DNA of 64,000 bases from Tubiluchus corallicola (Eukaryota; Priapulida; Priapulimorpha; Priapulimorphida; Tubiluchidae): positions 1-64,000 of the forward strand of contig JAQGDQ010001078.1 in the NCBI GenBank assembly GCA_030141605.1. Reading direction: 5' to 3'. Position 1 is the first letter of the stretch; each line of letters opens with the position of its first letter. The notes under the pieces were generated by a model that had not been told where the DNA came from, ran no database searches, and saw only the letters and a list, made by a program, of their open reading frames with translations. Below, in pieces: positions 26,371-37,444 of the stretch. The position numbers were made by a program, and so were the translations under genes.

Positions 26371-27037
26371 CCGGTGACTCCCAATCCAAAGTTCATCCAG
26401 CTAGTCCACAGAATGCGAAAGTGGAAATTAGTCATTATTTTTAATATTAATAAATCATTTATGAATATTACTAAATCAATTTTCAATTGATTAATTTTGA
26501 GCTTGAACTTTGCTCGGGTAATTAATCAAATAATTATTTATAATAAATGTAAAATATATTACAACTATAATTATTATAAATATTTATTTGCATAATATTT
26601 ATATATATTTTATAATAACGTATATATGTATAAAATTTTGGACGCAATTAAAATACTCTAATTAGTCCAATATCACTCTAGTTTGGCAGTCTGAAAAGCT
26701 GAAATGGTTGACTGTAAGGAAGAAGCTATAGACTGTCAGAATCACCGAAAAACACGATGGTCTAGCGGTAAGTTCCTGGTTCAAATCCAAGTTGTACTTC
26801 AACTTTCACATTTCCTGTTTTTCGAGTTTGTATCAAAATTTACTTAATTATGGGTTAGCATCGTGATAGTTACGAAATTTAGATTATAAACTGTTGATGA
26901 ACCTTCGTTATCAATAATTTTTAACCTGCATTGTAATATTTCACAGTTTTAGCTTGCTCTACGAACTCGGTGGAGCATTTAGATTGCATATCGGTTGTTC
27001 TTTACTGTCATTTGTCGTGTTCTTTCAATTCATTTTT

Positions 27038-27492
27038 GCTGCCATCTATTGCCTGTATAAGCAACAAAGTCTGGGAAAGACGAACCAACCATTTGCTGCC
27101 ATCTATTGCCTGTATAAGCAACAATGTCTGGGAAAGACGAACCAATCATTTGCTGCCATCTATTGCCTGTATAAGCAACAAAGTCTGGGAAAGACGAACC
27201 AACCATGTGCTGCCATCTATTGCCTGTATAAGCAACAAAGTCTGGGAAAGACGAACCAACCATTTGTTGCCATCTATTGCCTGTATAAGCAACAAAGTCT
27301 GGGAAAGACGAACCAACCATTTGCTGCCATCTATTGCCTGTATAAGCAACAAAGTCTGGGAAAGACGAACCAACCATTTGCTGCCATCTATTGCCTGTAT
27401 AAGCAACAAAGTCTGGGAAAGACGAACCAACCATTTGCTGCCATCTATTGCCTGTATCAGCAACAAAGTCTGGGAAAGACGAACCAACCAAC
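27038..27492. repeat. 57-bp minisatellite, eight units
   Basis: The unit gctgccatctattgcctgta, taagcaacaaagtctggg, aaagacgaaccaaccattt is very well conserved between copies. 57 is divisible by three, so open frames persist on both strands without other coding support. Confidence 0.95.
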
Positions 27493-27616
27493 AGGACAGC
27501 AAAAATGAGCAACCTTTTGAATGCTCAGTTGTTAACCTGGGAGAACTTGCAGCATTTCAAATCACATAGTACTAACGTGTCATTTAACTAATCTAACTAC
27601 ATTAATTGTATATTCG

Positions 27617-28800
27617 AACAAATCGCGAGTTGGGTCGGGGAAAACGCCCGTTACGGGACGCAGTGGCCCTCTCGCGAATTCTAAATACGCCTATGGCACC
27701 CACCGCTGAATGGGCTATCTATCCATAGCCAGCACCACCCTCGGCACGTTCCCGTTCTTCAGATCTCAGACGTATAACTTTTGAAAAAACGGCCGAAAAA
27801 TGGCCATTTATGGAGGTTTTTCGCCCCCCGTTCCTCCCGGTGGGCCCGATTCGAAAAATAAGCCATCAATGGCACGACACTAGATCGAGACCTTTCGTTT
27901 GATATATAGATCGCCGCAAATGGTACCCTCGTCGGAGCTGTAGCCTCGAATCTTATATATTAAGCCCATACCAAGAATATTAATATAAGAGACTAGCAAA
28001 GGCCCCGCAAAAGATTTTGCGTAAAAAACCACGTATAAGCAATAACACGCGAACATCCTACACAGTCCTCATTTATAACACAAAGCCCGTAACATCCTGC
28101 CTACTTACCTAACGCAAAGCCTGTAGCAGCTTTTTACTGAATTAAAGTTATAGACAGAGTACAGCAGGCAGCTTTTACTGAAGCAGAGTACAATGGATGA
28201 CGTCAGCACAATGGAATGCGGTCACCACGGTTTTCTAAGCGAAAATTATCGAAATTTGAACACCTAATTAACTCGTCGATACTCCTCTCGGTGGACCTGT
28301 CCTAACATATAGCCCACATCATCGTGTAGCCCTGTCCTTCCTCTTTGTAAAGAGCTATATATCTCCTTCCGAGAGTCCCACCAAGCGCCGCTAGAGCGTT
28401 TTTCCCGCAGGCTGTTTGGTCAAAATTTCGAAAAAATCGCGAGTTGGGTCCGGGAAAACGCCCGTTGCGGGGCGCCCTAGCCCTCTCGGGAATTCTAAAT
28501 ATGCCTACTACACCCACCGCTGAACGGGCTATCTATCCATACCCAGCACCCCCTCGGCCCGTTCCCGTTCTCTACATCTCAGCCGTATAACTTTTGCAAA
28601 AAACGGACGAAAAGGGCCATTTTGGAGGTTTTTCGCCTCCCCTTTCTCCCGGTGGGCCCGATTCGAAAAATAAACCATCAATGGCACGACACTAGATCGA
28701 GACCTTTCGTTTGATATATAGATCGCCGCAAATGGTGCCCTCGTCCGGGCTGTAGCCTCGAATCTTATATACATATAAAGCCCATACCAAGAATATTAAT
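27617..28800 (+). repeat. Two direct copies of a GC-rich dispersed repeat of about 370 bp
   Basis: 27617-27990 and 28432-28800 align closely: tcgcgagttgggtc, gggaaaacgcccgtt, cccaccgctgaa, gggctatctatccata, ggtgggcccgattcgaaaaa, cactagatcgagacctttcg. The spacer 27991-28431 has no recognised gene. With the copy at 8.4 kb this makes three copies, probably an unclassified transposable element. Confidence 0.65.
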
Positions 28801-30284
28801 ACAAGAGTATAGATATAGATTAACCTAGATACGTATTGATGATAACGATAACTCTTTATTGGCCTCTTTACAGGCAGAAATTTCTGTACAAACAGTATAC
28901 AATTTTACACGGTATTATACTACAATATTTCATGTGCTCATCCGGTATTTACTTTCTATTATGAGTGCAACATTATTTACAGTAATGTTAAACAAAAAGT
29001 ATTAAAGTGAGTGCTAAAACCAGGGTTATGAATGAAGCAAGTTTCCTGTCTACTTACATAAAAATACAGTTAGATTAATACGTTAAATTTTTAAAATCCC
29101 GAATGCGATTACTAAGTCCTCGATAAAATACAACCAGTACAGCCGTGACAGTCTCGCGGGAGTATTTAAAATGAAAATAAACAGGAAATTCTTTTAACGG
29201 AGTATGATAAACGCTTAAGATTGCCTCTAAACGTTATAATTCTTTAGCGAAAATTTTCTCAGACTTGCTTTAACTAGGCCTTTTCTTGTACTTTAAGCCT
29301 TCTGGATTTGTATCAATAATTATACTTTTTAATTGCAACCTGTTGTACCTCAAGTGGCCACCAGGATTACTTGGGACCTCTCCATTTCAGAAAAAAGTTT
29401 ATATTTCAGCGGCTAATAACTCCATTGCCGTCCAAAGTAGCTATAATTACTAATAGCATGTACTGCTTCAGTGTATGGCTATAGTGTTTAGTATTATCTG
29501 GTTGACATTGCCTAGTTTCGTCTTTATTTCTCTCTGGAACTCGAAATCAACTGATTGTTTATGCATCACGTCTTCGTAAATCAACCACATTCCTGTAAAA
29601 ATGAACAGGTTCAGCATACATGTGATGGCATACAGAGAGGGGAATATCATCACTTCTTCCAATGTTGCTCCGTCAAATGTTAGATTTATCACCGTTCAGT
29701 CCCAGAGCTACGTTTTTGACGCTGGTCTGTACGGCAATGGTCCTGCTAAAGAGCCCGTTTAGCCGGCAGGCGCCACTCAAAATGAAACCAGTCAGGTATC
29801 CGAAAGCTGGCAGAGCAAAAGCGGCGAAATGCATCGTCCAGGGAACAAAGTACATGTTTGGTGTGATAAGGCTTTATAAAATGATGTTTAATATGATGGC
29901 TAGTAGTCCAGCTATACTTCCAATCTGAAAATAACAAAAAAACGCATTATTATTTAGTATACAGAATGGACTGATTGGTCCAAGACATCGCAAAGGAAAA
30001 GTTCACAAGATTTAGATTCAAACTTATTTGTTTACTCAATTTAGATCAAATTTATTTATTCATTCCGTATACCAAAGCAAAACAAACCCGAAGAAGCAGG
30101 TGGCTTCTTGGAAGTTTTCGGATCACACTGAAGCAGCTTAGGCAAAGTATTCTAGTAATAATTCAAAGTAGGGTAATTATATAAAAGACGCACTAATATG
30201 TGTGTTCTTTTGTAAGTATATGCAAGAAAAATGACACACAAGAAAAGTGTTATCACGCAACCAAATATTCTGGTGGCATTTTCA

Positions 30285-30299
30285 ATGTGTGTGTGCGTG

Positions 30300-30331
<32 letters not shown>

Positions 30332-30371
30332 TGTGTGAGTGTGAGTGTGAGTGTGTGTGAGTGTGAGTGTG

Positions 30372-30403
<32 letters not shown>

Positions 30404-30508
30404 AGTGTGAGTGTGTGTGTGAGTTTGAGTGTGAGTGTGAGTGTGAGTGTGTGTGTGTGAGTGTGAGTGTGTGTGTGAGTTTGAGTGTGAGTGTGAGTGT
30501 GAGTACGT

Positions 30509-30539
<31 letters not shown>

Positions 30540-30552
30540 AGTGTGTTTGCAT
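30285..30552. repeat. (GT)n/(GAGTGT)n microsatellite
   Basis: Pure and interrupted gt/gagt/gcgt repeats in an intron of the SLC10 remnant. Confidence 0.97.
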
Positions 30553-30959
30553 GCGTGCATGTGCATTTACCCTACTTAATGAAGGTATCAAATTTAATCA
30601 TCGTAGTTTTGTTCACTAGCTCTGATTCCTTGCGCATTGCCACGTGAAAATTAACGTAAAAACCGGGAAATAAATAAACCTTACATTATCTATGATATCG
30701 CTTACCTTGATAATAACATTAGCTATTTTAGGTAGTTTGTACTTGATGAAGACTCCTACACAAAATGGAGGAACAATGGAGACTAAGTCAATGACAATCC
30801 GGAGATGAGTAATGATGAAATGCTCGTCAATCCAGCTGCGACTGTACAAGAGAAGATTTGCTGGCATGGTGCCAAATGCTAGCGCATGTGTCACGCAGGT
30901 TATGCAGATGCTGAAAATCATTTTTATTCAGTTATTCAGTAACTGTCGTTTCGAAAAAG

Positions 30960-31310
30960 TTTAGAAAACATTGCTTAAAAGTCAGGAAAATAATCAGGGC
31001 ATTCGTAGAGCAACTTCACTAATTAAGCAAACGTATTAATGACTGTGTCTTGTTAATAAGATTGAAAATACGTGTTTGGTGAGTCACTGATGCACACTGG
31101 GAAGGTGTGTCACTGATGCACACTGGGAAGGTGAGTCACTGATGCACACTGGGAAGGTGAGTCAGTGATGCACACTGGGAAGGTGAGTCACTGATGCACA
31201 CTGGGAAGGTGAGTAACTGATGCACACTGAGAAGGTGAGTCACTGATGCACACTGGGAAGGTGTGTCACTGATGCACACTGGGAAGGTGAGTCGGTGACT
31301 AATAATTTTC
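30960..31310 (-). mobile_element. Third copy of the same dispersed element, with an amplified internal 26-bp repeat
   Basis: aataatcagggcattcgtag and gaaaatacgtgtttggtgag identify the family. After this, a unit of about 26 bp (gtcactgatgcacactggga and onward) repeats about eight times at 31080-31295. The unit equals the single gtggtgcaccctggaggg segment of the other copies. It lies in an intron of the SLC10 remnant. Confidence 0.6.
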
Positions 31311-31590
31311 TTTTCCAACTGCATAATTCTTTCAAGCAGATGCTAAATAATAGCTGTAACTTTGTGAGGAAACTTTTTCATAACATGCTTTAAAATTTCC
31401 TTTGCTTGCCTGTAAACCGGCAATGGACGGCAACGCTGCAACCTCATTTTTGGAAAGGAGATCAAAATGCAGAATGTTGCAGTGTTCGTGCAAAGTTTCG
31501 TACTGCAACAGCTTTTGACGCTTTTGTCTGATTATCGATTTCTGTTCGAATATTGGAAAGGAATTTACATTTCCCCACACAGTTTAAACA

Positions 31591-31990
31591 ATCTGACCCC
31601 TAACCTTAACCCTAACCATAACCCCAACTTTAACCCTCACCATAACCCCAACTTTAACCCTAACCCTAACCCCAACCCTAACCATAACCCCAACTTTAAT
31701 CCTAATCCTAACCCCAACCCTAACCAAAACCCCAACTTTAATCCTAATCCTAGCCCTAACCCTAACCCTAACCCCAACCCTAACCATAACCTAAACCCTA
31801 ACCTTAACCCTAACCCTAACCCTAACCCTAACCTTAACCCTAACCTTAACCTTAATCCTCACCATAACCCAACTTTAACCCTAACCCTAACACTAACCCT
31901 AACCCTAACCCTAACCCTAACCCTAACCATAACCCTAACCCTAACCCTAACCTTAACCTTAATCCTCACCATAACCCAAGTTTAACCCTA
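31591..31990. repeat. Interstitial telomere-like (CCCTAA)n tract
   Basis: About 400 bp of ccctaa, with ccccaa, ccataa and ctttaa variants. The reverse complement is TTAGGG, the common metazoan telomere repeat. A short ggggttagggttagggt also occurs at 58465-58480. Degeneracy indicates an old internal tract rather than a chromosome end. Confidence 0.92.
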
Positions 31991-32683
31991 ATAAGATCGC
32001 AAGGCTGGATTAAAGGTTTCGCAGGCCTAATGGTACAACAAATGAGGGGTCGCAAGTCCCACACTGTAAAAGAGATTCACATCTTCGTGTATCCCGGATT
32101 CTCATCTCTTTCTAAAAAGTTATAAATTTCTCTCCAGGGCCCCAATTAAGTGCAAGCAGAACGTTTTTCTACAACGGCGGGTGAAAAATCTCCAAAAATA
32201 TTTTTTGCTCATCAGTGGACGTCATACAGAAAAAACAAAGCTCTTTGAAAAGCCACGTTCACATGCACACCTGCGAAGTCTACTGTATTCCCTGCCAGCA
32301 TTACATTTCATTCCACCACAGCCCTGTAGTACAATATATACATATATATATGGTAAAATACGTCATAAAAATAAAGCATTATTGTTTAACGGTACAAAGA
32401 GCAGGCGCGTCTTTCATCTGCTTGATGTACCAGGAACTATATAACCGATGATACCTGAGTGCAACGTCTCCATCATTCCAGTATGTAAACATGTTCGCTA
32501 TCGTTCCGCCAGGGAGCACCCCAATCATTAACACACCTATAGCTTGTTTAGATGTCATTTGTGTAAAAGATAATACTTTACTAAATAGAATAGGCATTTG
32601 ACAAAATGGACCAGTTAATGTAGAATCTTCACAAAAAGCAAAACAGCCGTAAACCAGACGGATTTGTTCACCAGACGGTTTAG

Positions 32684-32757
32684 TCTAGTGGTAATGCGTC
32701 TGCTTTCCGTCTGGGAGGTCGTGAGTTCGAACCAGCGGCTGGGTGATACCAAATATT
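32684..32757 (+). tRNA. tRNA-derived sequence (SINE head or tRNA pseudogene)
   Basis: gtttagtctagtggtaatgc resembles a pol III A box/D arm, and gtgagttcgaacc is a B box/T arm at normal spacing. The acceptor stem pairs poorly, so this is a SINE head or decayed tRNA rather than a working gene. Confidence 0.5.
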
Positions 32758-32930
32758 TTAAAAATGGTACCTGCTGTTGCCCTGCCTGACGCGTGCTATT
32801 TAGGGTGAAAGTGGGGTAATAATAGTCTCTGTTATGTAGTTGTAGGTTGTTATTTACAGTCGGCGATAATAGCTCTTTGAGCTAATATTAATTGTTGACC
32901 CAAAAGCTGACTTTAAATAAAGATTATTAT

Positions 32931-33048
32931 CTCTCCGTCTTTCTCTCTGTGTGTCTGTCGGTGTCTTTCTCTCTCTCCTCTCTGTTACTTTCTCTGTCTC
33001 TCTCTCTCTTACGTTCTCTCTCTCTCTCCTCTCTGTTACTTTCTTTCT

Positions 33049-33084
<36 letters not shown>

Positions 33085-33123
33085 CTCTCTCTTACTTTCT
33101 CTCTCTCTCTCCTCTCTGTTACT

Positions 33124-33175
<52 letters not shown>

Positions 33176-33209
33176 TTTCTCTCTCTCTCCTCTCTGTTAC
33201 TTTCTCTCT

Positions 33210-33240
<31 letters not shown>

Positions 33241-33267
33241 TACGTTCTCTCTCTCTCCTCTCTGTTA

Positions 33268-33304
<37 letters not shown>

Positions 33305-33337
33305 CTCTCTCTTACTTTCTCTCTCTCTCCTGTCTGT

Positions 33338-33384
<47 letters not shown>

Positions 33385-33440
33385 TCTCTCCTCTCTCCTC
33401 TGTCTCTCTCACTCCCACTCCCACTCTCTCCTCTCTCTTT
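32931..33440. repeat. (CT)n-rich microsatellite, copy 1
   Basis: ctctctct with interspersed tgttactttctc words. The Leu/Ser frames are artefacts. Confidence 0.95.
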
Positions 33441-33960
33441 ATCTAAAAATATGACGCAGTAAAGTGATAAAAGATCAAAGTTTTAATGAATTTTACTCGA
33501 GTTTTATCTTGTCTAGAATTATTTATTTCACGAAATGCTGTAATAACATTCGTTTCGCTGCTATTTTTAAAATAACTGTTGCTTTTGAAAAGCACGGATT
33601 CCACTAGTTAATTTTTCATCCTCTTTCGACCTCGTGTGGATCCTGCTCTGGTTTGGATTAAATGTTAATCTGGAAACTGAGTAAATATGGTTGCAATTGG
33701 GAAAAAATTCTAACTGATTGTACTGTAATATCATCATAACGTTGGCGATGATGAGAATGATGATGATGATGACGATGACGGTGTGACAACGTCGACAAGG
33801 GCAATGTAATGTTTTACAAAAGTAATTGTATTTAGGGTGAAAGTGGGGTAATAATAGTCTCTGTTATGTAGTTGTAGGTTGTTATTTACAGTCGGCGATA
33901 ATAGCTCTTTGAGCTAATATTAATTGTTGACCCAAAAGCTGACTTTAAATAAAGATTATT

Positions 33961-34064
33961 ATCTCTCCGTCTTTCTCTCTGTGTGTCTGTCGGTGTCTTT
34001 CTCTCTCTCCTCTCTGTTACTTTCTCTGTCTCTCTCTCTCTCTCCTCTCTGTTACTTTCTTTCT

Positions 34065-34100
<36 letters not shown>

Positions 34101-34139
34101 CTCTCTCTTACTTTCTCTCTCTCTCTCCTCTCTGTTACT

Positions 34140-34177
<38 letters not shown>

Positions 34178-34211
34178 TTTCTCTCTCTCTCCTCTCTGTT
34201 ACTTTCTCTCT

Positions 34212-34242
<31 letters not shown>

Positions 34243-34270
34243 TACGTTCTCTCTCTCTCTCCTCTCTGTT

Positions 34271-34307
<37 letters not shown>

Positions 34308-34441
34308 CTCTCTCTTACTTTCTCTCTCTCTCTCCTGTCTGTTACTTTCTCTCTCTCTCTCTCTCTCTCCCTCTCTCTCTCCTCTCTCCTCTCTCCTCTG
34401 TCTCTCTCACTCCCACTCCCACTCTCTCCTCTCTCTTTATC
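33961..34441. repeat. (CT)n-rich microsatellite, copy 2
   Basis: The same tract inside the second copy of the 1-kb block, with different run lengths. Confidence 0.95.
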
Positions 34442-34828
34442 TAAAAATATGAAGCAGTAAAGTGATAAAAGATCAAAGTTTTAATGAATTTTACTCGAGT
34501 TTTATCTTGTCTCGAATTATTTATTTCACGAAATGCTGTAATAACATTCGTTTCGCTGCTATTTTTAAAATAACTGTTGCTTTTGAAAAGCACGGATTCC
34601 ACTAGTTAATTTTTCATCCTCTTTCGACCTCGTGTGGATCCTGCTCTGGTTTGGATTAAATGTTAATCTGGAAACTGAGTAAATATGGTTGCAATTGGGA
34701 AAAAATTCTAACTGATTGTACTGTAATATCATCATAACGTTGGCGATGATGAGAATGTTGATGATGATGATGATGACGGTGTGACAACGTCGACAAGGGC
34801 AATGTAATGTTTTACAAAAGTAATTGAA

Positions 34829-35277
34829 ATCAAATGCAGTGAATATTTGTATGTAGTAATGCCATGATGCTCGCTGTGCAATAGAGCACGTATATTTTTG
34901 CTCTTCCTTTCTTTGAGGGATGAAGGAATTGTCTGATGCGGGTGAATGAGTTCGTTTGCTGAGATGATACGATGCAGGCAGTTTATTCTTTACTATCTAA
35001 GACAGCATTAATGCGAGAGGCGTTGAAAATTAAATTAATCGACTGTGATTCTGTGAGAACCTGTTTCTGAAAGTGATTAACGTTTCATTCAAACGATCGA
35101 AAATTTATGACTATCAGAAAACTTGCTAGGTCTACATTATTTTGTTGTATATAAATTCTTAAAGTTTCATGTTTTCATATAAGTTGCATAAAGTTTAAAT
35201 GTGTGTAGATCACATCTGCCTGCAAGTAGAAGGTCATTGTACTAGTCGTATAATAATAAAGATTTATCGTCATCACT
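34829..35277. other. No gene seen
   Basis: Unremarkable AT-rich sequence between the 1-kb duplication and the TCA repeat. Confidence 0.5.
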
Positions 35278-35295
35278 GTCGTCCTCGTCGTTCAT

Positions 35296-35327
<32 letters not shown>

Positions 35328-35574
35328 TCATCATCATCGTCGTCGTCGTCATCGTCATCATCATCGTCATCATCATCAGCATCATCATCATCATCGTCGT
35401 CGTCCTCATCGTCATCATCATCAGCATCATCATCATCGTCGTCATCAGCAGCAGCATCATCATCGTCATCGTCATCGTCATCATCATCATCTTCATCGTC
35501 GTCGTCGTCGTCGTCATCATCATCATCGTCATCATCATCATCATCAGCATCATCGTCATCATCGTCATCGTCAC
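35278..35574. repeat. (TCA/TCG/GCA)n trinucleotide repeat
   Basis: About 300 bp of tca, tcg and agc triplets. Read as poly-Ser on one strand and poly-Asp or Met/Thr on the other. No flanking exon signals. Confidence 0.95.
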
Positions 35575-36304
35575 TTCCTAGGTCTACTCGAACAAGTCGC
35601 CTACTGGCAATAATTGGTTTTATTTTAATTGCACCTTGAGCAACTAGTAAGATACTACACTGCTCACTCTGGCGTCGAAAATGGGAAGGTGAAATGTGAA
35701 AATGGGAAGAGGAAACCGGGTAATGAACCAGACTTATCCCAGCGCAACATCTCTGCCATTCCATCATTTTGCATTTGTTGGTTTTGTTTGTGAAATTAGA
35801 AATTAGACTAATTGCTCAGCAGACTTGCAATTATAGATTATATTGTATTACGTACAAGAGAAAGTGAACAATAGCAGACTTGCATTTGGTGCCCTGTGGT
35901 GTTAATGGTGCTATGGGACTGCACATGAAACACCTCGAACTGCAGACATTCACAGTACCCAGAAAACTTGCATATTACGTGTGAAAATGGTCAAAGACCC
36001 TCAGTTATGAAGTCGAACAACATTTTTTATCTATATCCTGGATAAAGCAGTTTAAAAATAACAATTTCTCGTTTTTTTAATAATTACGGATTCATTATTT
36101 CCATTATTTACACCGTAAGTGTATTTACCATTTCTCTTCTACCAAACTAGATGATTACATCTTTTACTTTCACATTTTGTCTCATTTTCGCTGCTCAAAT
36201 AACGTGTTTTATTTTTCTATCCACCATCTTAATAATTATCATTTCACCAATTGTGTGTCTTCTTTCCTTCTTTTGGGTCCCCATAACTTCTATCGTCTCT
36301 GTAC

Positions 36305-36840
36305 TCCTCTTCTTTAGTCGCATAGCCTCTCTCCTTTCCATAACCGTCATAGCCTCTCTCCTTTCCATAACCGTCATAGCCTGTCTCGTCTCCATAACCG
36401 TCATAGCCTCTCTCCTCTCCATAACCGTCATAGCCTCGCTCCTTTCCATAACCGTCTCTTCGTTCTCCATAGCCTCTCTCCTTTCCATAACCGTCATAGC
36501 CTCTCTCCTTTCCATAACCGCCATAGCCTCTCTCCTCTCCATAACCGTCATAGCCTCTCTCTTTTCCATAACCGTCATAGCCTCGCTCCTCTCCATAACC
36601 GTCTCTTCGTCCACTATAGCCTCTCTCCTTTCCATTACCGCCATAGCCTCTCTCCTTTCCATAACCGTCATAGCCTCTCTCCTTTCCATAACCGCCATAG
36701 CCTCTCTCCTTTCCATAACCGTCATAGCCTCGCTCCTTTCCATAACCGTCATAGCCTCTCTCCTCTCCATAACCATCATAGCCTCGCTCCTTTCCATAAC
36801 CGTCTCTTCGTCCACTATAGCCTCTCTCCTTCTTACGAAT
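36305..36840 (-). repeat. 27-bp minisatellite with a possible GYGKERGYD reading
   Basis: The unit, on the minus strand, is ggttatggaaaggagagagg plus ctatgac, repeated about 20 times. A variant unit containing tatagtggacgaagagac-like sequence recurs three times. One minus frame reads GYGKERGYD repeats, then ATKEEEYRDDRSYGDPKEGK and a stop near 36249. Another reads VMERREAMT. No good acceptor precedes it, so I treat it as an intronic repeat, while noting its likeness to SGYGRKRKSGRS in the pentraxin-like protein. Confidence 0.85.
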
Positions 36841-37205
36841 TTATTGTTGTGACGTCGTTGTTCTTAAGGCTACTTGCAGTTCTCATTCCTGTCTTTGTAA
36901 CTGTTAAAGGCTCTAACAACGTAAGTTATTGTTAATTAATTTCAATATAGTCTACATAATTTTTATATCAGTTCTTAGTTATAGCAATACATTTAATCAT
37001 GCAACTAATTTTCTTCTACTCAATGCAAATTAAACTAAATGTTAATAATTGTCTTTCAGAATAAAGAAACTTTTGGTCAACACGTTAAACTGGTGTTTTG
37101 TATCCATTTCATTGACGTCTTTCCTTATTATGATTTTCACCATCGTCTCTCGCTAGCCAGCAAGAGGAGAGTTGAAGAGTTCCTCTTGAGATTGGCACTT
37201 GTGAC

Positions 37206-37405
37206 CTTCTTCTGAATTATGGTGAGTTCACTGAGATTTTACAAATCTTTCTTAGTACATAGGTTGACATGTACTGGACTGTAACAAAGGTAACAACAAG
37301 TCCTTCTTCTGAACAGTTTGAATCAAGGTGAGTTGACTGAGATTTTACAAATCTTTCTTAGTACATAGGTTGACATGTACTGGCTTGTAACAAAGGTAAC
37401 AACAA
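37206..37405. repeat. Two tandem copies of about 100 bp
   Basis: ccttcttctgaa..., actgagattttacaaatctt, cttagtacataggttgacat and gtaacaaaggtaacaacaa occur twice, directly downstream of the collagen exon. Confidence 0.85.
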
Positions 37406-37444
37406 ATCAACAATGCAAGCAGCAACAGCAAAAAATTACCTCAC

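Larger units (their letters stand above)
29468..32626 (-). pseudogene. SLC10 family (bile acid:sodium symporter-like), truncated and disrupted
   Basis: Three exons, 32455-32626, 30706-30910 and 29468-29924, join in phase. Together they follow the SLC10 pattern: LTGPFCQMPI, QAIGVLMIGVLPGGTIANMF, YWNDGDVALS, LAFGTMPANLLLYSRSW, VDLVSIVPPFCVGVF-like, IGSIAG, ALPAFGYLTGF, SRTIAVQTSVKNV, and then VINLTF and VMIFPSLYAITC. SLC10 proteins are multi-pass plasma-membrane carriers coupling Na+ to steroid or bile-salt-type substrates. Two lesions are visible in the last exon. There is an in-frame TAA at 29874-29876, soon after IGSIAGLLAIILNIIL. There is also one extra base near 29691-29694, after which homology continues in another frame; exon length 457 is one more than the phase needs. 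The exon for the first membrane segments was not found. Inactive copy, allele or sequence error are the options; two lesions plus truncation favour a pseudogene. Confidence 0.8.
32800..34828. repeat. Tandem duplication of a block of about 1.03 kb
   Basis: 32800-33829 and 33830-34828 are nearly identical: tatttagggtgaaagtgggg, cagtcggcgataatagctct, a CT microsatellite, then cgaaatgctgtaataacatt and gacaacgtcgacaagggcaa. The main difference is in the CT-tract lengths. No gene seen. Confidence 0.93.

Noticed and set aside
25633-26490. Lys/Gln-rich and Cys/Phe-rich proteins around 26 kb
   Set aside because: Frames from a 21-bp minisatellite, with no domain and no splice context.
32684-32757. Functional tRNA gene
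   Set aside because: A and B boxes are present, but stem pairing is too poor; better explained as a SINE head.
35199-35767. Poly-Ser or poly-Asp protein
   Set aside because: A TCA/TCG trinucleotide repeat; equally open in other frames.
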